From the NCBI RefSeq assembly GCF_913776295.1, contig NZ_CAJYOJ010000004.1:36997-100996 (forward strand): a stretch of DNA of 64,000 nt, read 5' to 3'. Made by a program: the position numbers and the translations under genes. Under the pieces are notes generated by a model. The model searched no databases and was not told where the DNA came from. It worked only from the letters and a program-made list of their open reading frames with translations. The stretch is from an uncultured Pedobacter sp. GTDB lineage: Bacteria; Bacteroidota; Bacteroidia; Sphingobacteriales; Sphingobacteriaceae. Below are positions 1 through 7,786 of the stretch, one piece after another; the first letter of the stretch is position 1; each line of letters starts with the position of its first letter.

Positions 1-2
1 TC

Positions 3-1706
3 GTTTTTGTAATCTGCTTCATCGTTGTAGTGGGATTAGTATCTTCTATTGATACTGACAAAACCATTACGGTTTCTAACAACTCAGTACTATTTCTGAA
101 TTTAGATCAGGCCATTACGGAGCGCACACCCAAAAAAACATTTGGTAACCTTCCGATTGTTGGAGGCGACGAAAAAGATGCCATTGGCTTAAACGATTTT
201 CTAAAAGCCTTGCAAAAAGCCAAAACAGATGATAATATCAAATGTATTTACCTGAACGTAAGTAGTCCGAATGCGGGTTTTGCTACTTTGCGTGAGGTTA
301 GAAATGCACTGATCGATTTTAAAAAATCGCACAAAAAAATTATCGCCTACAGCGAGGTGTATACCCAGGGAGCTTACTATCTGGCTTCAGTAGCTGATAA
401 AGTATATTTAAATCCTGAAGGCGCTCTGGAATTTAAAGGATTCAGCTCAGAACTTACTTTTTTTAAAGGCACATTAGAAAAAGTTGGTGTAGAAATGCAG
501 GTGATTCGTGTTGGAAACTACAAAAGTGCAGTTGAGCCTTTTATTTTAGATAAAATGAGCGATTACAACCGTAAGCAGGTAACGGCTTATGTTGGTGGAC
601 TATATAACACATTCTTAAGTGATATTGCCGAAAGCAGAAATATCCAGAAAGACAGCCTGTACAGCATTGCCGATAACTATAAAGTACAACAACCACAGGA
701 TGCGGTAAACTTTAAAATGATCGATGCTTTAAAATATAAAGATCAGATTTTAGAGGAATTAAAAGGATTATCCGGCAGAACAAGGGGAGAAAATATCCGC
801 TCGGTTTCCATTAATGATTATGCGAAGAATAATAGCGATACCGGAGAAGGTAAAGACAAAGTTGCGGTAATTTACGCCAATGGTGAAATTAATGGCGGCG
901 AAGGTTCTGACAACCAAATCGGCTCGGAGCGCATTTCCAGGGCAATCAGGAAGGCACGTTTAGATGATGATATCAAAGCAGTTGTACTCCGCATCAACTC
1001 ACCCGGAGGCAGTGCTTTAGCTTCTGACGTGATCTGGAGAGAGGTTGTATTGACCAGAAAAGAAAAACCGGTTATTGCCTCATTTGGCGATGTGGCTGCA
1101 TCTGGTGGTTATTACATCGGTTGTGCTGCAGACAGCATTTTTGTACAGCCGAATACCATTACAGGCTCTATAGGGGTATTTGGCATTATCCCCAATTTCC
1201 AAAATCTAATGACCAACAAACTGGGAATTACATTTGATGGCGTTAAAACAGGTAAATATGCAGATATCATGGCCACTAACCGCCCTATGACTGCAGGTGA
1301 AAGGTTTATCATTCAAAATGAACTGAACAGAATTTATAGTGGTTTTGTTAGCAGGGTGGCCGACGGCAGAAAGAAAAGTAAAACCTATATCGATAGCATT
1401 GGCGGTGGCCATGTCTGGATTGGTACAGATGCCGTTCAAATTGGACTGGCTGATAGAATCGGAGGTTTTAAAGATGCCATTAAGGCCGCTGCCAAAAAAG
1501 CAAAACTAAAGAATTATAAGGTCGTAGAATATCCGGATGTAATAGACCCATGGAAATCGTTACTGGATGAAGGTACAGATAAAATTAAAACCTATTATAC
1601 CAAACAGGAACTGGGTGATCATTATATGCTTTACCAACAGATGAAAAAAGTGATCGCAAGCTCCGGAATACAGGCACGAATGCCATTTGAAGCGGTAATT
1701 AAATAG
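3..1706 (+). CDS. sppA: Signal peptide peptidase SppA, 67K type (5' end outside the window)
   Basis: Membrane-bound serine protease that degrades cleaved signal peptides. The reading frame is open to the left edge and encodes a hydrophobic stretch (VFVICFIVVVGLV) just before SSIDTDK, so the N-terminal membrane anchor continues outside the window and the GTG at 30 is not the true start. Two tandem ClpP-like (S49) domains are visible. The general-base Lys lies in GNYKSAVEPF (codon 522-524) and the nucleophile Ser in VAASGGYYIG (codon 1101-1103), the arrangement of the E. coli Lys/Ser dyad split between the two halves. Both catalytic residues are present, so it should be active. It converges on the lipoprotein gene downstream. 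Confidence 0.93.
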   Translation, partial: VFVICFIVVVGLVSSIDTDKTITVSNNSVLFLNLDQAITERTPKKTFGNLPIVGGDEKDAIGLNDFLKALQKAKTDDNIKCIYLNVSSPNAGFATLREVRNALIDFKKSHKKIIAYSEVYTQGAYYLASVADKVYLNPEGALEFKGFSSELTFFKGTLEKVGVEMQVIRVGNYKSAVEPFILDKMSDYNRKQVTAYVGGLYNTFLSDIAESRNIQKDSLYSIADNYKVQQPQDAVNFKMIDALKYKDQILEELKGLSGRTRGENIRSVSINDYAKNNSDTGEGKDKVAVIYANGEINGGEGSDNQIGSERISRAIRKARLDDDIKAVVLRINSPGGSALASDVIWREVVLTRKEKPVIASFGDVAASGGYYIGCAADSIFVQPNTITGSIGVFGIIPNFQNLMTNKLGITFDGVKTGKYADIMATNRPMTAGERFIIQNELNRIYSGFVSRVADGRKKSKTYIDSIGGGHVWIGTDAVQIGLADRIGGFKDAIKAAAKKAKLKNYKVVEYPDVIDPWKSLLDEGTDKIKTYYTKQELGDHYMLYQQMKKVIASSGIQARMPFEAVIK

Positions 1707-1710
1707 AAAA

Positions 1711-1780
1711 TTAGTAAGATGGACGATGTAAAATGGAAGACGGAACTACCCCCTATTCCATTTTACACTTTACTTTATCC
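1711..1780. repeat. Heptad-periodic spacer with a hairpin, between convergent genes
   Basis: The left side reads AGTAAGA, TGGACGA, TGTAAAA, TGGAAGA (period 7). The right side reads CATTTTA, CACTTTA, CTTTATC (period 7) and is roughly complementary. An exact 11-bp stem, GTAAAATGGAA with TTCCATTTTAC, spans 1728-1766 and may end transcription from both sides, although it lacks a long U tract. Confidence 0.6.
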
Positions 1781-2410
1781 TTAATTAATCAGTTTCCATT
1801 CCGGGTGCAAGGTCAGATAAGTTTGGTTAAGCGCAATATTTGCCGGATGTACCGTTAAGGCAATGCTTTTTCCTTTTAAAAACTCAAAACCAATCCCCTC
1901 TTTTTTCGCATCATAAATAACTACGGTATCTTTTTTTTCATTCAGATAAGCGTAAAGTTTGTTGATGCCCGGGAATTTTAGCTTAGTGTCCTCCAAACTA
2001 ACTCCGGTAGCTAAACCATCCCTTGTTTTAAATTCATTTGAAGTGATTCTGATCTGCTTTACATCTTTCACCTGCATACTGGTATCTCTGTAAGAAGAAT
2101 AAATAGCAACCTCATTCTTTCTATTATCCGTTGAATCGCTGCTGTACCAAATTCCCCAGGCTTTGCCCATGGCTGCATCGCTGAAATCAGGTCTTCCCAG
2201 TTTTGCGCTTACCTGCTGCATATCTTCGCCAAGACTTATCTCTCCTATTGAATGACCTGCGACAACCAGGAAACGATCATCAACAGCTTGTGAGGAAACA
2301 GAAGTAGTGCCTGTTAACGAATCTGCCTTATTTTTATCGGTTTTCTTTGCAGATTGACAGGCAAGGAAACTGATGCTTAGTCCTAAGAGGACAGTTTTTG
2401 TAAATTTCAT
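1781..2410 (-). CDS. Lipoprotein of unknown function
   Basis: 209 residues with a type II signal peptide: MKFTKTVLLGLSISFLAC, lipobox FLAC with Cys18, then a charged Lys/Asp-rich linker. This predicts a lipid-anchored periplasmic or outer-membrane protein. The body (roughly residues 45-205) repeats a GEISLGEDMQQV / TGVSLEDTKLKFPG pattern, which suggests two similar halves, each starting with a Gly-(Val/Ile)-Ser-Leu-(Gly/Glu) turn. I do not recognise a named family and assign no function. It is divergent from the polX-like gene, 89 bp away. Confidence 0.75.
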   Translation of the reverse strand: MKFTKTVLLGLSISFLACQSAKKTDKNKADSLTGTTSVSSQAVDDRFLVVAGHSIGEISLGEDMQQVSAKLGRPDFSDAAMGKAWGIWYSSDSTDNRKNEVAIYSSYRDTSMQVKDVKQIRITSNEFKTRDGLATGVSLEDTKLKFPGINKLYAYLNEKKDTVVIYDAKKEGIGFEFLKGKSIALTVHPANIALNQTYLTLHPEWKLIN

Positions 2411-2499
2411 GAGTGTAAAACAACGCTTTAATAAAATTGTGTTTAGAAACTGATCAGCATGATCAAAATTTGAGGCATTATTTCCTAATTTTACCCTTT

Positions 2500-4176
2500 A
2501 TGGAAAATAAGACCATCGCCCGCACCTTACGCCTCTTATCGCAGCTCATGGAACTGCATGAAGAAAATCCTTTCAAGATAAAATCAGTGGCCAATGCTTA
2601 CTTTAAGGTAGATAAACTGCCTTTTGCCTTAAAAGACAAACCCCTGGATGAACTGTATAAAATTGATGGTATAGGTAAAGGATTGGCTTCTAAAATCATA
2701 GAACTGCTGCAAACCGGAGAACTACAGGAGCTTAACGAAATACTTGCAAGAACACCAGAGGGTGTAGTAGAGATGCTAAGTATAAAAGGCATCGGACCGA
2801 AAAAAATATTTATCATCTGGCGTACTTTGGGAATCGAAAATATCGGCGAACTATATTATGCCTGTAATGAAAACCGATTGATTGAAGCCAAAGGTTTTGG
2901 CTTAAAAACCCAGGAGGAAATCAAAAATGCCATTGAATTTAAACTGGCTGCCAACGGCAGATTTTTATATGCACAGGTAGAAGGTTTTGCCAAAATTTTA
3001 TTTACCCAGCTTGCAGACTGGACTGCAAAAATTGACCCTGCTGCACTTTTAGGCTTTGCAGGGCAGTACCGCCGTGCATGTGAGATAGTTGATGAACTTG
3101 AAATGGTGATCGGCAGTGAACATGTTGATGTACTTAAACAAAATTTACCTGCTTTTGAACAGCTTTCGCTTATTGAAGCAGAGCAATCCTACATCTGTAC
3201 CACTGAGGCCGGACTTAGGATCAAAATCTATGCGGTAGAAAAGTCAGCCTTCTATTTAGAATGGTTTACTTTGACCGGAAATAAAGAACACGTTGAAAAA
3301 GTGCTGGCTTTAGCAGGCAGTGGTCCATTCGTAAATGAAGAAGAAATTTACAGCAAGGCTGGATTAGCTTTTATCGAGCCCGAGCTTCGTGAAGATTTGG
3401 ATGAAATTGAACTGGCTAAAGCAAATAAACTCCCAACGCTGATCCAATATGAAGATTTAAAAGGCAGCTTGCATAACCACTCCACCTGGAGCGATGGTGT
3501 GCATACTTTAGAGCAGATGGCGGTTTACTGTAAAGAAAATTTAAATCTTCAGTATCTAGGAATTTGCGACCACTCTAAAACGGCTGTTTATGCCAAAGGA
3601 TTAAACGAACAACGCGTTTTTGGGCAGCACCAGGAAATTGATGAACTGAATAAAAAACTGGCTCCATTTAAAATTTTCAAAGGCATTGAAAGCGATATTT
3701 TAAGTGATGGATCGCTTGATTATCCAGACGATATCCTTAAAACATTTGATTTTGTGGTAGCTTCTGTGCACAGTAACCTCCGCATGGACGAAGCCAAAGC
3801 AACGGCCCGTTTACTAAAAGCAATTGAAAACCCTTACACTACCATTTTAGGTCACCCAACTGGTCGGTTACTGTTAAGCAGGGCCGGCTACCCTATCGAT
3901 TATAAAAAAATTATTGATGCCTGTGCGGCCAATAAGGTAGTGATTGAAATTAATGCCAATCCTTTACGCTTAGATTTAGACTGGCGCTGGCACCGTTATG
4001 CACTTGAAAAAGGTGTGTTATTATCGGTGAATCCTGATGCGCACCGCACAGAAGGTTTCCATGATATGCATTATGGTATTTTAGTGGCCCGCAAAGGTGG
4101 TTTAAGCCCCGCTAAATGTTTAAATGCTTTCACTTTAGAGGAAATTACTGCATATTTTGGTAGTAGGAAGGTTTAG
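2500..4176 (+). CDS. PolX-family protein: helix-hairpin-helix, degenerate polymerase X and C-terminal PHP phosphoesterase domains
   Basis: 558 residues from the ATG of MENKTIARTL; an upstream in-frame ATG at 2437 would add 21 unlikely residues. Order: N-terminal HhH region with KIDGIGKG and SIKGIGPKK hairpins (about 50-110), Pol X palm (about 150-320), PHP domain (about 320-558). The palm keeps the YRR of the family GSYRR motif, but the metal-binding Asp-x-Asp is Glu199-Leu-Glu201, and the third Asp position, in the segment that normally reads VDLR, is Lys242. The PHP metal motifs look intact: H325-N-H327, CDHS, ESDI, SVHS, GHPTGR, NPDAH. I infer a phosphoesterase or 3'-5' exonuclease for DNA repair without polymerase activity. 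The stop codon lies inside the following heptamer array. Confidence 0.85.
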   Translation: MENKTIARTLRLLSQLMELHEENPFKIKSVANAYFKVDKLPFALKDKPLDELYKIDGIGKGLASKIIELLQTGELQELNEILARTPEGVVEMLSIKGIGPKKIFIIWRTLGIENIGELYYACNENRLIEAKGFGLKTQEEIKNAIEFKLAANGRFLYAQVEGFAKILFTQLADWTAKIDPAALLGFAGQYRRACEIVDELEMVIGSEHVDVLKQNLPAFEQLSLIEAEQSYICTTEAGLRIKIYAVEKSAFYLEWFTLTGNKEHVEKVLALAGSGPFVNEEEIYSKAGLAFIEPELREDLDEIELAKANKLPTLIQYEDLKGSLHNHSTWSDGVHTLEQMAVYCKENLNLQYLGICDHSKTAVYAKGLNEQRVFGQHQEIDELNKKLAPFKIFKGIESDILSDGSLDYPDDILKTFDFVVASVHSNLRMDEAKATARLLKAIENPYTTILGHPTGRLLLSRAGYPIDYKKIIDACAANKVVIEINANPLRLDLDWRWHRYALEKGVLLSVNPDAHRTEGFHDMHYGILVARKGGLSPAKCLNAFTLEEITAYFGSRKV

Positions 4177-4255
4177 GGTTTAGGGTTTAGGGTTTAGGGT
4201 TTAGGGTTTAGGGTTTAGGGTTTAGGGTTTAGGGTTTAGGGTTTAGGGTTTAGGG
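4172..4255 (+). repeat. Perfect (TTTAGGG)12 heptanucleotide array
   Basis: Twelve uninterrupted copies of TTTAGGG, 84 bp, with no mismatches. The first copy supplies the TAG stop (4174-4176) of the PolX-like gene. The unit is the same as the plant-type telomere repeat, but here it is an expanded member of the heptad-periodic spacers found elsewhere in this window. The remaining bases up to 4348 show nothing else. Confidence 0.97.
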
Positions 4256-4348
4256 TGGAACAGAACTCAAGTAAGCTTGTTTAAACTATCTTCAAAAACA
4301 TCGGTGAAATCTAATAATCGGTGTAATCAAACCATAAAAATCTTTTAA

Positions 4349-4356
4349 TATCTTTG
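4349..4356 (+). promoter_or_regulatory. Bacteroidota -7 box TATCTTTG, probably giving a leaderless mRNA
   Basis: TATCTTTG matches TAnnTTTG and ends 4 bp before the ATG at 4361, so the expected start point falls at or within 1-2 nt of the start codon. No clear TTTG lies at -33. Confidence 0.55.
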
Positions 4357-4360
4357 CCCC

Positions 4361-4963
4361 ATGATCAGTGAAATTGCCAACCGCATATTTAATCAGGTTA
4401 TTACAGACTACCATAAGTTTGATGATATTGACCATCCGGTTGAAAACCCTTACGATGCCGAAAGTTTAGAGCATCTTTTCTATATCAAAAACTGGATTGA
4501 TACTGCTCAATGGCACATGGAAGATGTGGTGCGCAATCCGCAGATTGATCCTGTTGAAGGTTTAAGCTGGAAAAGACGGATTGATGCTCAAAACCAGGTA
4601 CGTACCGATATGGTGGAGTTTATAGATGGTTATTTTTTAAATCTTTATCAAGGAATTACGGCTCTGCCGGATGCAAAAATCAATACCGAAAGTCCGGCAT
4701 GGGCAATTGACAGGCTTTCTATACTAGCCCTGAAAATTTACCATATGAAGGAAGAGGCTGAACGCGAAAGCGCATCAGCCGGGCACCGTGCACAATGCCA
4801 AACCAAACTTAACGTATTGTTATCGCAACGTGAAGATCTTTCAACCAGTATTGATGAGTTACTGGCAGATATTGAGGCGGGCAAAAAGTACATGAAAGTG
4901 TATAAACAAATGAAAATGTACAACGATCCGAGTTTAAACCCGGTGTTGTACAACAAGGTATAG
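4361..4963 (+). CDS. DUF4254 family protein
   Basis: 200 residues, soluble, largely helical and with no signal peptide. The N-terminal half (MISEIANRIFNQVITDYH, then a LFYIKNWIDTAQWHMEDVVR segment) matches what I know of DUF4254, a Bacteroidota family of unknown function that commonly lies beside a family 9 glycosyltransferase, as here (34 bp gap). That suggests a link to cell-surface glycan work, but the sequence shows no catalytic motif. The C-terminal third (about 130-190) is rich in Glu, Arg and Lys and may form a coiled coil. The start is fixed by a -7 box immediately upstream. Confidence 0.85.
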   Translation: MISEIANRIFNQVITDYHKFDDIDHPVENPYDAESLEHLFYIKNWIDTAQWHMEDVVRNPQIDPVEGLSWKRRIDAQNQVRTDMVEFIDGYFLNLYQGITALPDAKINTESPAWAIDRLSILALKIYHMKEEAERESASAGHRAQCQTKLNVLLSQREDLSTSIDELLADIEAGKKYMKVYKQMKMYNDPSLNPVLYNKV

Positions 4964-4997
4964 AAAAACAGAACGACCAAAGCCGAAAGCGAAATTC

Positions 4998-6029
4998 ATG
5001 TCATCAACCCAAAAAATTATCGTATTACGTTTTTCGGCTATGGGGGATGTGGCCATGGTAGCTTCCGTATTACAAGAATTTTCGGAGCAGAACCCATCGG
5101 CTGAACTTATTATGGTCAGCCGGCCGGCTTTTAAGCCATTTTTTAACCATATTCCCAACCTCATCTTCCACCCTATCCAGCCAAAAACCATTCATAAGGG
5201 CATTAATGGATTATATAAACTTTATCAGGAACTCCGTAGCTATAAGCCCGATGCTATAGCCGATTTACATGATAATTTAAGAAGCAGGGTAATTTCTACT
5301 TTTTTTCGCTTAACCGGAACAACTATTAAAAGAATAGATAAGGGAAGAGGAGAAAAAAAAGCCTTGACGCAAACCGTTAATAAAGTTTTTAAACCTTTAA
5401 AGCAAACGGTAGAACGTTACGCCGATGTTTTCCGCGAATTGGGTTTTAGTATTAAACTCAGTCACCAGATCAGCAAATCTGCGCAAGCTTTACCTGAAAA
5501 GGCCAAAACCTGGTTTAGTGATCAGACCCCAAAAAAAATTGGTATATCTCCTTTTGCACAGCATATTTATAAAGTATATGCATTAGAAAAAATGGAAACG
5601 GTGATAGCCTCACTCAGCCAATTAGGGTACAATCTTTTTATATTTGGTGGTGGCGAAAGGGAACAGCATGTTGCCGAAAACTGGGCTAAGACATATCAAA
5701 ACACCTATAATTTAATTGGAAACTTTAATTTAACAGAAGAGCTGGCCATTATCTCAAACTTGGATTTAATGTTAAGCATGGACTCATCTGGTATGCATAT
5801 GGCATCGCTTGTTGGTATACCTGTGGTATCCATCTGGGGACCAACACATCCTTATGCAGGCTTTTTGGGATATGGACAACAAGAAAGCGATTGCATCCAG
5901 ATTGATCATCCAACCAGGCCAAATTCTATTTATGGAAACAAACCCTGCCTTTGCGGTGTTGAAAATTGTATAGATTTAATCGAGCCGAAAACCATCGTTA
6001 ACAAAATTAAAGAGAAACTAAATGGCTAA
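4998..6029 (+). CDS. Glycosyltransferase family 9 (heptosyltransferase-like)
   Basis: 343 residues, GT-B fold, cytoplasmic or peripheral to the inner membrane. The N terminus (IIVLRFSAMGDVAMVASVL) is the acceptor-side Rossmann start typical of GT9. The C-terminal donor domain shows IGISPFAQHIYKVYALEKM, a GGGEREQ turn and MDSSGMHMASLVGIPVVSIWGPTHP, the nucleotide-sugar signature. The Cys-containing tail (PCLCGVENCIDLI) is also typical. It should transfer a sugar, possibly a heptose, to lipopolysaccharide or another surface glycan; the acceptor cannot be read from sequence. It follows DUF4254 and overlaps the next gene by 8 bp, so the three are probably co-transcribed. Confidence 0.9.
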   Translation: MSSTQKIIVLRFSAMGDVAMVASVLQEFSEQNPSAELIMVSRPAFKPFFNHIPNLIFHPIQPKTIHKGINGLYKLYQELRSYKPDAIADLHDNLRSRVISTFFRLTGTTIKRIDKGRGEKKALTQTVNKVFKPLKQTVERYADVFRELGFSIKLSHQISKSAQALPEKAKTWFSDQTPKKIGISPFAQHIYKVYALEKMETVIASLSQLGYNLFIFGGGEREQHVAENWAKTYQNTYNLIGNFNLTEELAIISNLDLMLSMDSSGMHMASLVGIPVVSIWGPTHPYAGFLGYGQQESDCIQIDHPTRPNSIYGNKPCLCGVENCIDLIEPKTIVNKIKEKLNG

Positions 6030-6519
6030 ACAACTACTTCTCATCCGCCATGGTAAATCGGATTGGGGAAACATAAACTTAAGTGATTTCGATCGTCCGC
6101 TGAACAAACGTGGCAAGGAAAACGCACCAGAAATGGCAGAAAGATTGCTTAAACGCTGTTTTAAAATCGATCTGATGGTGAGCAGCCCCGCAAAAAGGGC
6201 CAAATCTACTGCCAAATACTTTGCTGAAGCTTATAATATTGATCACATCCAGTTCGAAGAATCTATTTATGAGGCCAATACCACAGCCTTACTTCATATG
6301 GTTAACCAGCTGAATAATGGTGCAGATCATGTAGTGATGTTTGGTCATAATCCTGGTTTTACCGATTTTGCGAATGAGTTATGCGATGCCGACATTTACA
6401 ACATTCCAACTGCAGGTATGGTATTAATTTCTTTCCCCTTTGATTCATGGCAAATGGTAAGTAAAGGGACAGGAGAACTGGTGTTTTTTGATTACCCGAA
6501 AAATAGTGATGAGGTTTAA
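6022..6519 (+). CDS. SixA-like histidine phosphatase
   Basis: 165 residues of the phosphoglycerate-mutase/histidine-phosphatase superfamily. The catalytic LLIRHGKSDW (RHG) motif is at residues 5-14, the second Arg in VSSPAKRAKSTA and the second His in VMFGHNPGF; all are present, so activity is likely. SixA removes phosphate from phosphohistidine in E. coli; related small proteins act on other phosphoesters, so the substrate is uncertain. The start ATG sits inside the end of the glycosyltransferase gene (ATGGCTAA overlap), which suggests translational coupling. Confidence 0.87.
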   Translation: MAKQLLLIRHGKSDWGNINLSDFDRPLNKRGKENAPEMAERLLKRCFKIDLMVSSPAKRAKSTAKYFAEAYNIDHIQFEESIYEANTTALLHMVNQLNNGADHVVMFGHNPGFTDFANELCDADIYNIPTAGMVLISFPFDSWQMVSKGTGELVFFDYPKNSDEV

Positions 6520-6871
6520 GTCTTGTTACCATTAAGTGATTAAGATCATTAAGGTAAGTAGATAGTTAATTAATTGCCACGGAAACACTGATTTGCACGG
6601 AAATTATCGTGGATTTGCATTTAACATGGCTTTAGCAACTATATAAATACTTAAACGGGCTTTAACCCATCGACGCTGAAAAGGCTTTTCCGACGAGCAC
6701 AGTCCACAGTTTAATAAACCCGGTAGTAGCGGGCAGCTCCCGATCCTTCATTGAGACTGTAGCGGATAACGGGGCTGAATAAGCCAAGAACTATTGAACG
6801 AAAATCTACAAAAAAATCCAACTAAAATATCGCAATTTAGATAAGCATATTACGAATCAAATAATTTTAAT
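6520..6871. other. Gene-free stretch after the SixA-like gene
   Basis: No credible coding frame. It holds ATTAAG-rich repeats (about 6528-6556) followed by a degenerate dispersed palindromic repeat, listed separately. Confidence 0.6.
6712..6782 (-). repeat. Degenerate copy of the dispersed REP-like element
   Basis: Read on the minus strand it contains AGCCCCGTTATCCGCT and an AGTCTCAATG segment that align with the CCTGCTATCCGCT...AGTCCTCGC end of the better copies at 24792, 59178 and 62257. The other half has diverged. Confidence 0.45.
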
Positions 6872-6879
6872 TACCTTTG
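6872..6879 (+). promoter_or_regulatory. -7 box TACCTTTG of the DUF4290-murA unit
   Basis: TACCTTTG matches TAnnTTTG. A start about 6 nt downstream would give a 5' leader of about 110 nt that contains the hairpin at 6902-6972. The -33 element is weak. Confidence 0.5.
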
Positions 6880-6901
6880 AATATAATATAAAAAACGAGA
6901 G

Positions 6902-6972
6902 TCCGGCAATAGACATTTCGGTGAATTCATAACCTAAACTCTTCTGGTTATTTCATAATTCGTATCGCCGGA
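6902..6972 (+). promoter_or_regulatory. Long imperfect hairpin in the leader of DUF4290-murA
   Basis: Outer arms TCCGGCAATA (6902-6911) and TATCGCCGGA (6963-6972) pair with one mismatch. Inner arms GAATTCATAACC (6923-6934) and GGTTATTTCATAATTC (6946-6961) also pair, with a bulge. The loop is AAACTCTTCT-like. It could be a cis-acting RNA structure or the relic of a small inverted-repeat element. I recognise no known riboswitch class. Confidence 0.5.
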
Positions 6973-6998
6973 GTATTTACCCATTAATTTATCTGTAC

Positions 6999-7688
6999 AT
7001 GAATTTTGACTATAATACTACGCGTAGCCATTTAATTTTATCTGAATATGGCCGTAACGTACAAAATATGGTGAAGTATATCTGCGAATTACCCACCATT
7101 GAAGAACGTAATAAATATGCCCAGGCCGTTATTGACCTAATGGGTTTTCTACAACCACATTTACGTGATGTCGCCGACTTTAAACATAAACTTTGGGATC
7201 ACCTGCACATTATTTCTGGCTACCAGATTGATGTGGATAGCCCATATCCAAAGCCATTAATTGAAAATGCCTACATCAAACCGGAGCCCCTGGCCTATCC
7301 TCAACAAAGAATTACCTACAAACACTATGGTAAAACGGTAGAAAATCTGATTGAAAAAGCCATGCGTGAAGAAAATCCGGAAATTAAAAAGGCAATGGTG
7401 CAGAGCATCGCCAATTTTATGAAAATGGCCTATGTTACCTGGAATAAGGATAATGTGAGCGATGATACGATTATTAAAGATCTGAAATACCTTTCTGGCG
7501 GATTGTTATCACTTGATGAAGGTGTTAATCTGGCCAAGGTAGAATTCAGAACACAAAATCCTCGTCAAAGCAATAACAACAATAACCGGGGCAGAAACAA
7601 TAATAATAACAACAACGGAAAAAACCGTCAAAATAACAACAACAATAATAATCGTCAACGTAACAACAACAATAAACCTAAATATTAA
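6999..7688 (+). CDS. DUF4290 family protein with Asn-rich tail
   Basis: 229 residues. Residues 1-185 (MNFDYNTTRSHLILSEYGRN start, then KLWDHLHIISGYQIDVDSPYP) match DUF4290 as I know it, a Bacteroidota family of unknown function usually just upstream of murA, as here. The last 40 residues are almost only Asn with Arg, Gln, Lys and Gly, encoded by AAC/AAT runs (about 7571-7680). Such a basic, disordered tail could bind nucleic acid, but that is inference. No signal peptide or membrane segment. Probably co-transcribed with murA. Confidence 0.85.
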   Translation: MNFDYNTTRSHLILSEYGRNVQNMVKYICELPTIEERNKYAQAVIDLMGFLQPHLRDVADFKHKLWDHLHIISGYQIDVDSPYPKPLIENAYIKPEPLAYPQQRITYKHYGKTVENLIEKAMREENPEIKKAMVQSIANFMKMAYVTWNKDNVSDDTIIKDLKYLSGGLLSLDEGVNLAKVEFRTQNPRQSNNNNNRGRNNNNNNNGKNRQNNNNNNNRQRNNNNKPKY

Positions 7689-7690
7689 AG

Positions 7691-7776
7691 GAAAGGTAAA
7701 AGGCAGAAGGTAGACAGAAGGAAGGTTAAATGTACCCAATCTTAATACTTGATACTTAATACTTGATACTAATTAC
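7691..7776 (+). repeat. Heptad-periodic spacer between DUF4290 and murA
   Basis: GAAAGGT, AAAAGGC, AGAAGGT run at 7691-7711. From 7742 TTAATAC, TTGATAC, TTAATAC, TTGATAC, TAATTAC follow in exact 7-nt register, ending 10 bp before the murA start. Confidence 0.8.
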
Positions 7777-7786
7777 TACAAGAGAT

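Noticed and set aside
4172-4255. Eukaryotic telomere contamination
   Set aside because: The array is joined in frame to the end of a clear Bacteroidota gene, and weaker heptad arrays of related words occur all over the window.
7509-7739. Minus-strand frame of 76 codons rich in Val and Ile
   Set aside because: It is the antisense of the AAC/AAT repeat of the DUF4290 tail (GTT/ATT codons), not a membrane protein.
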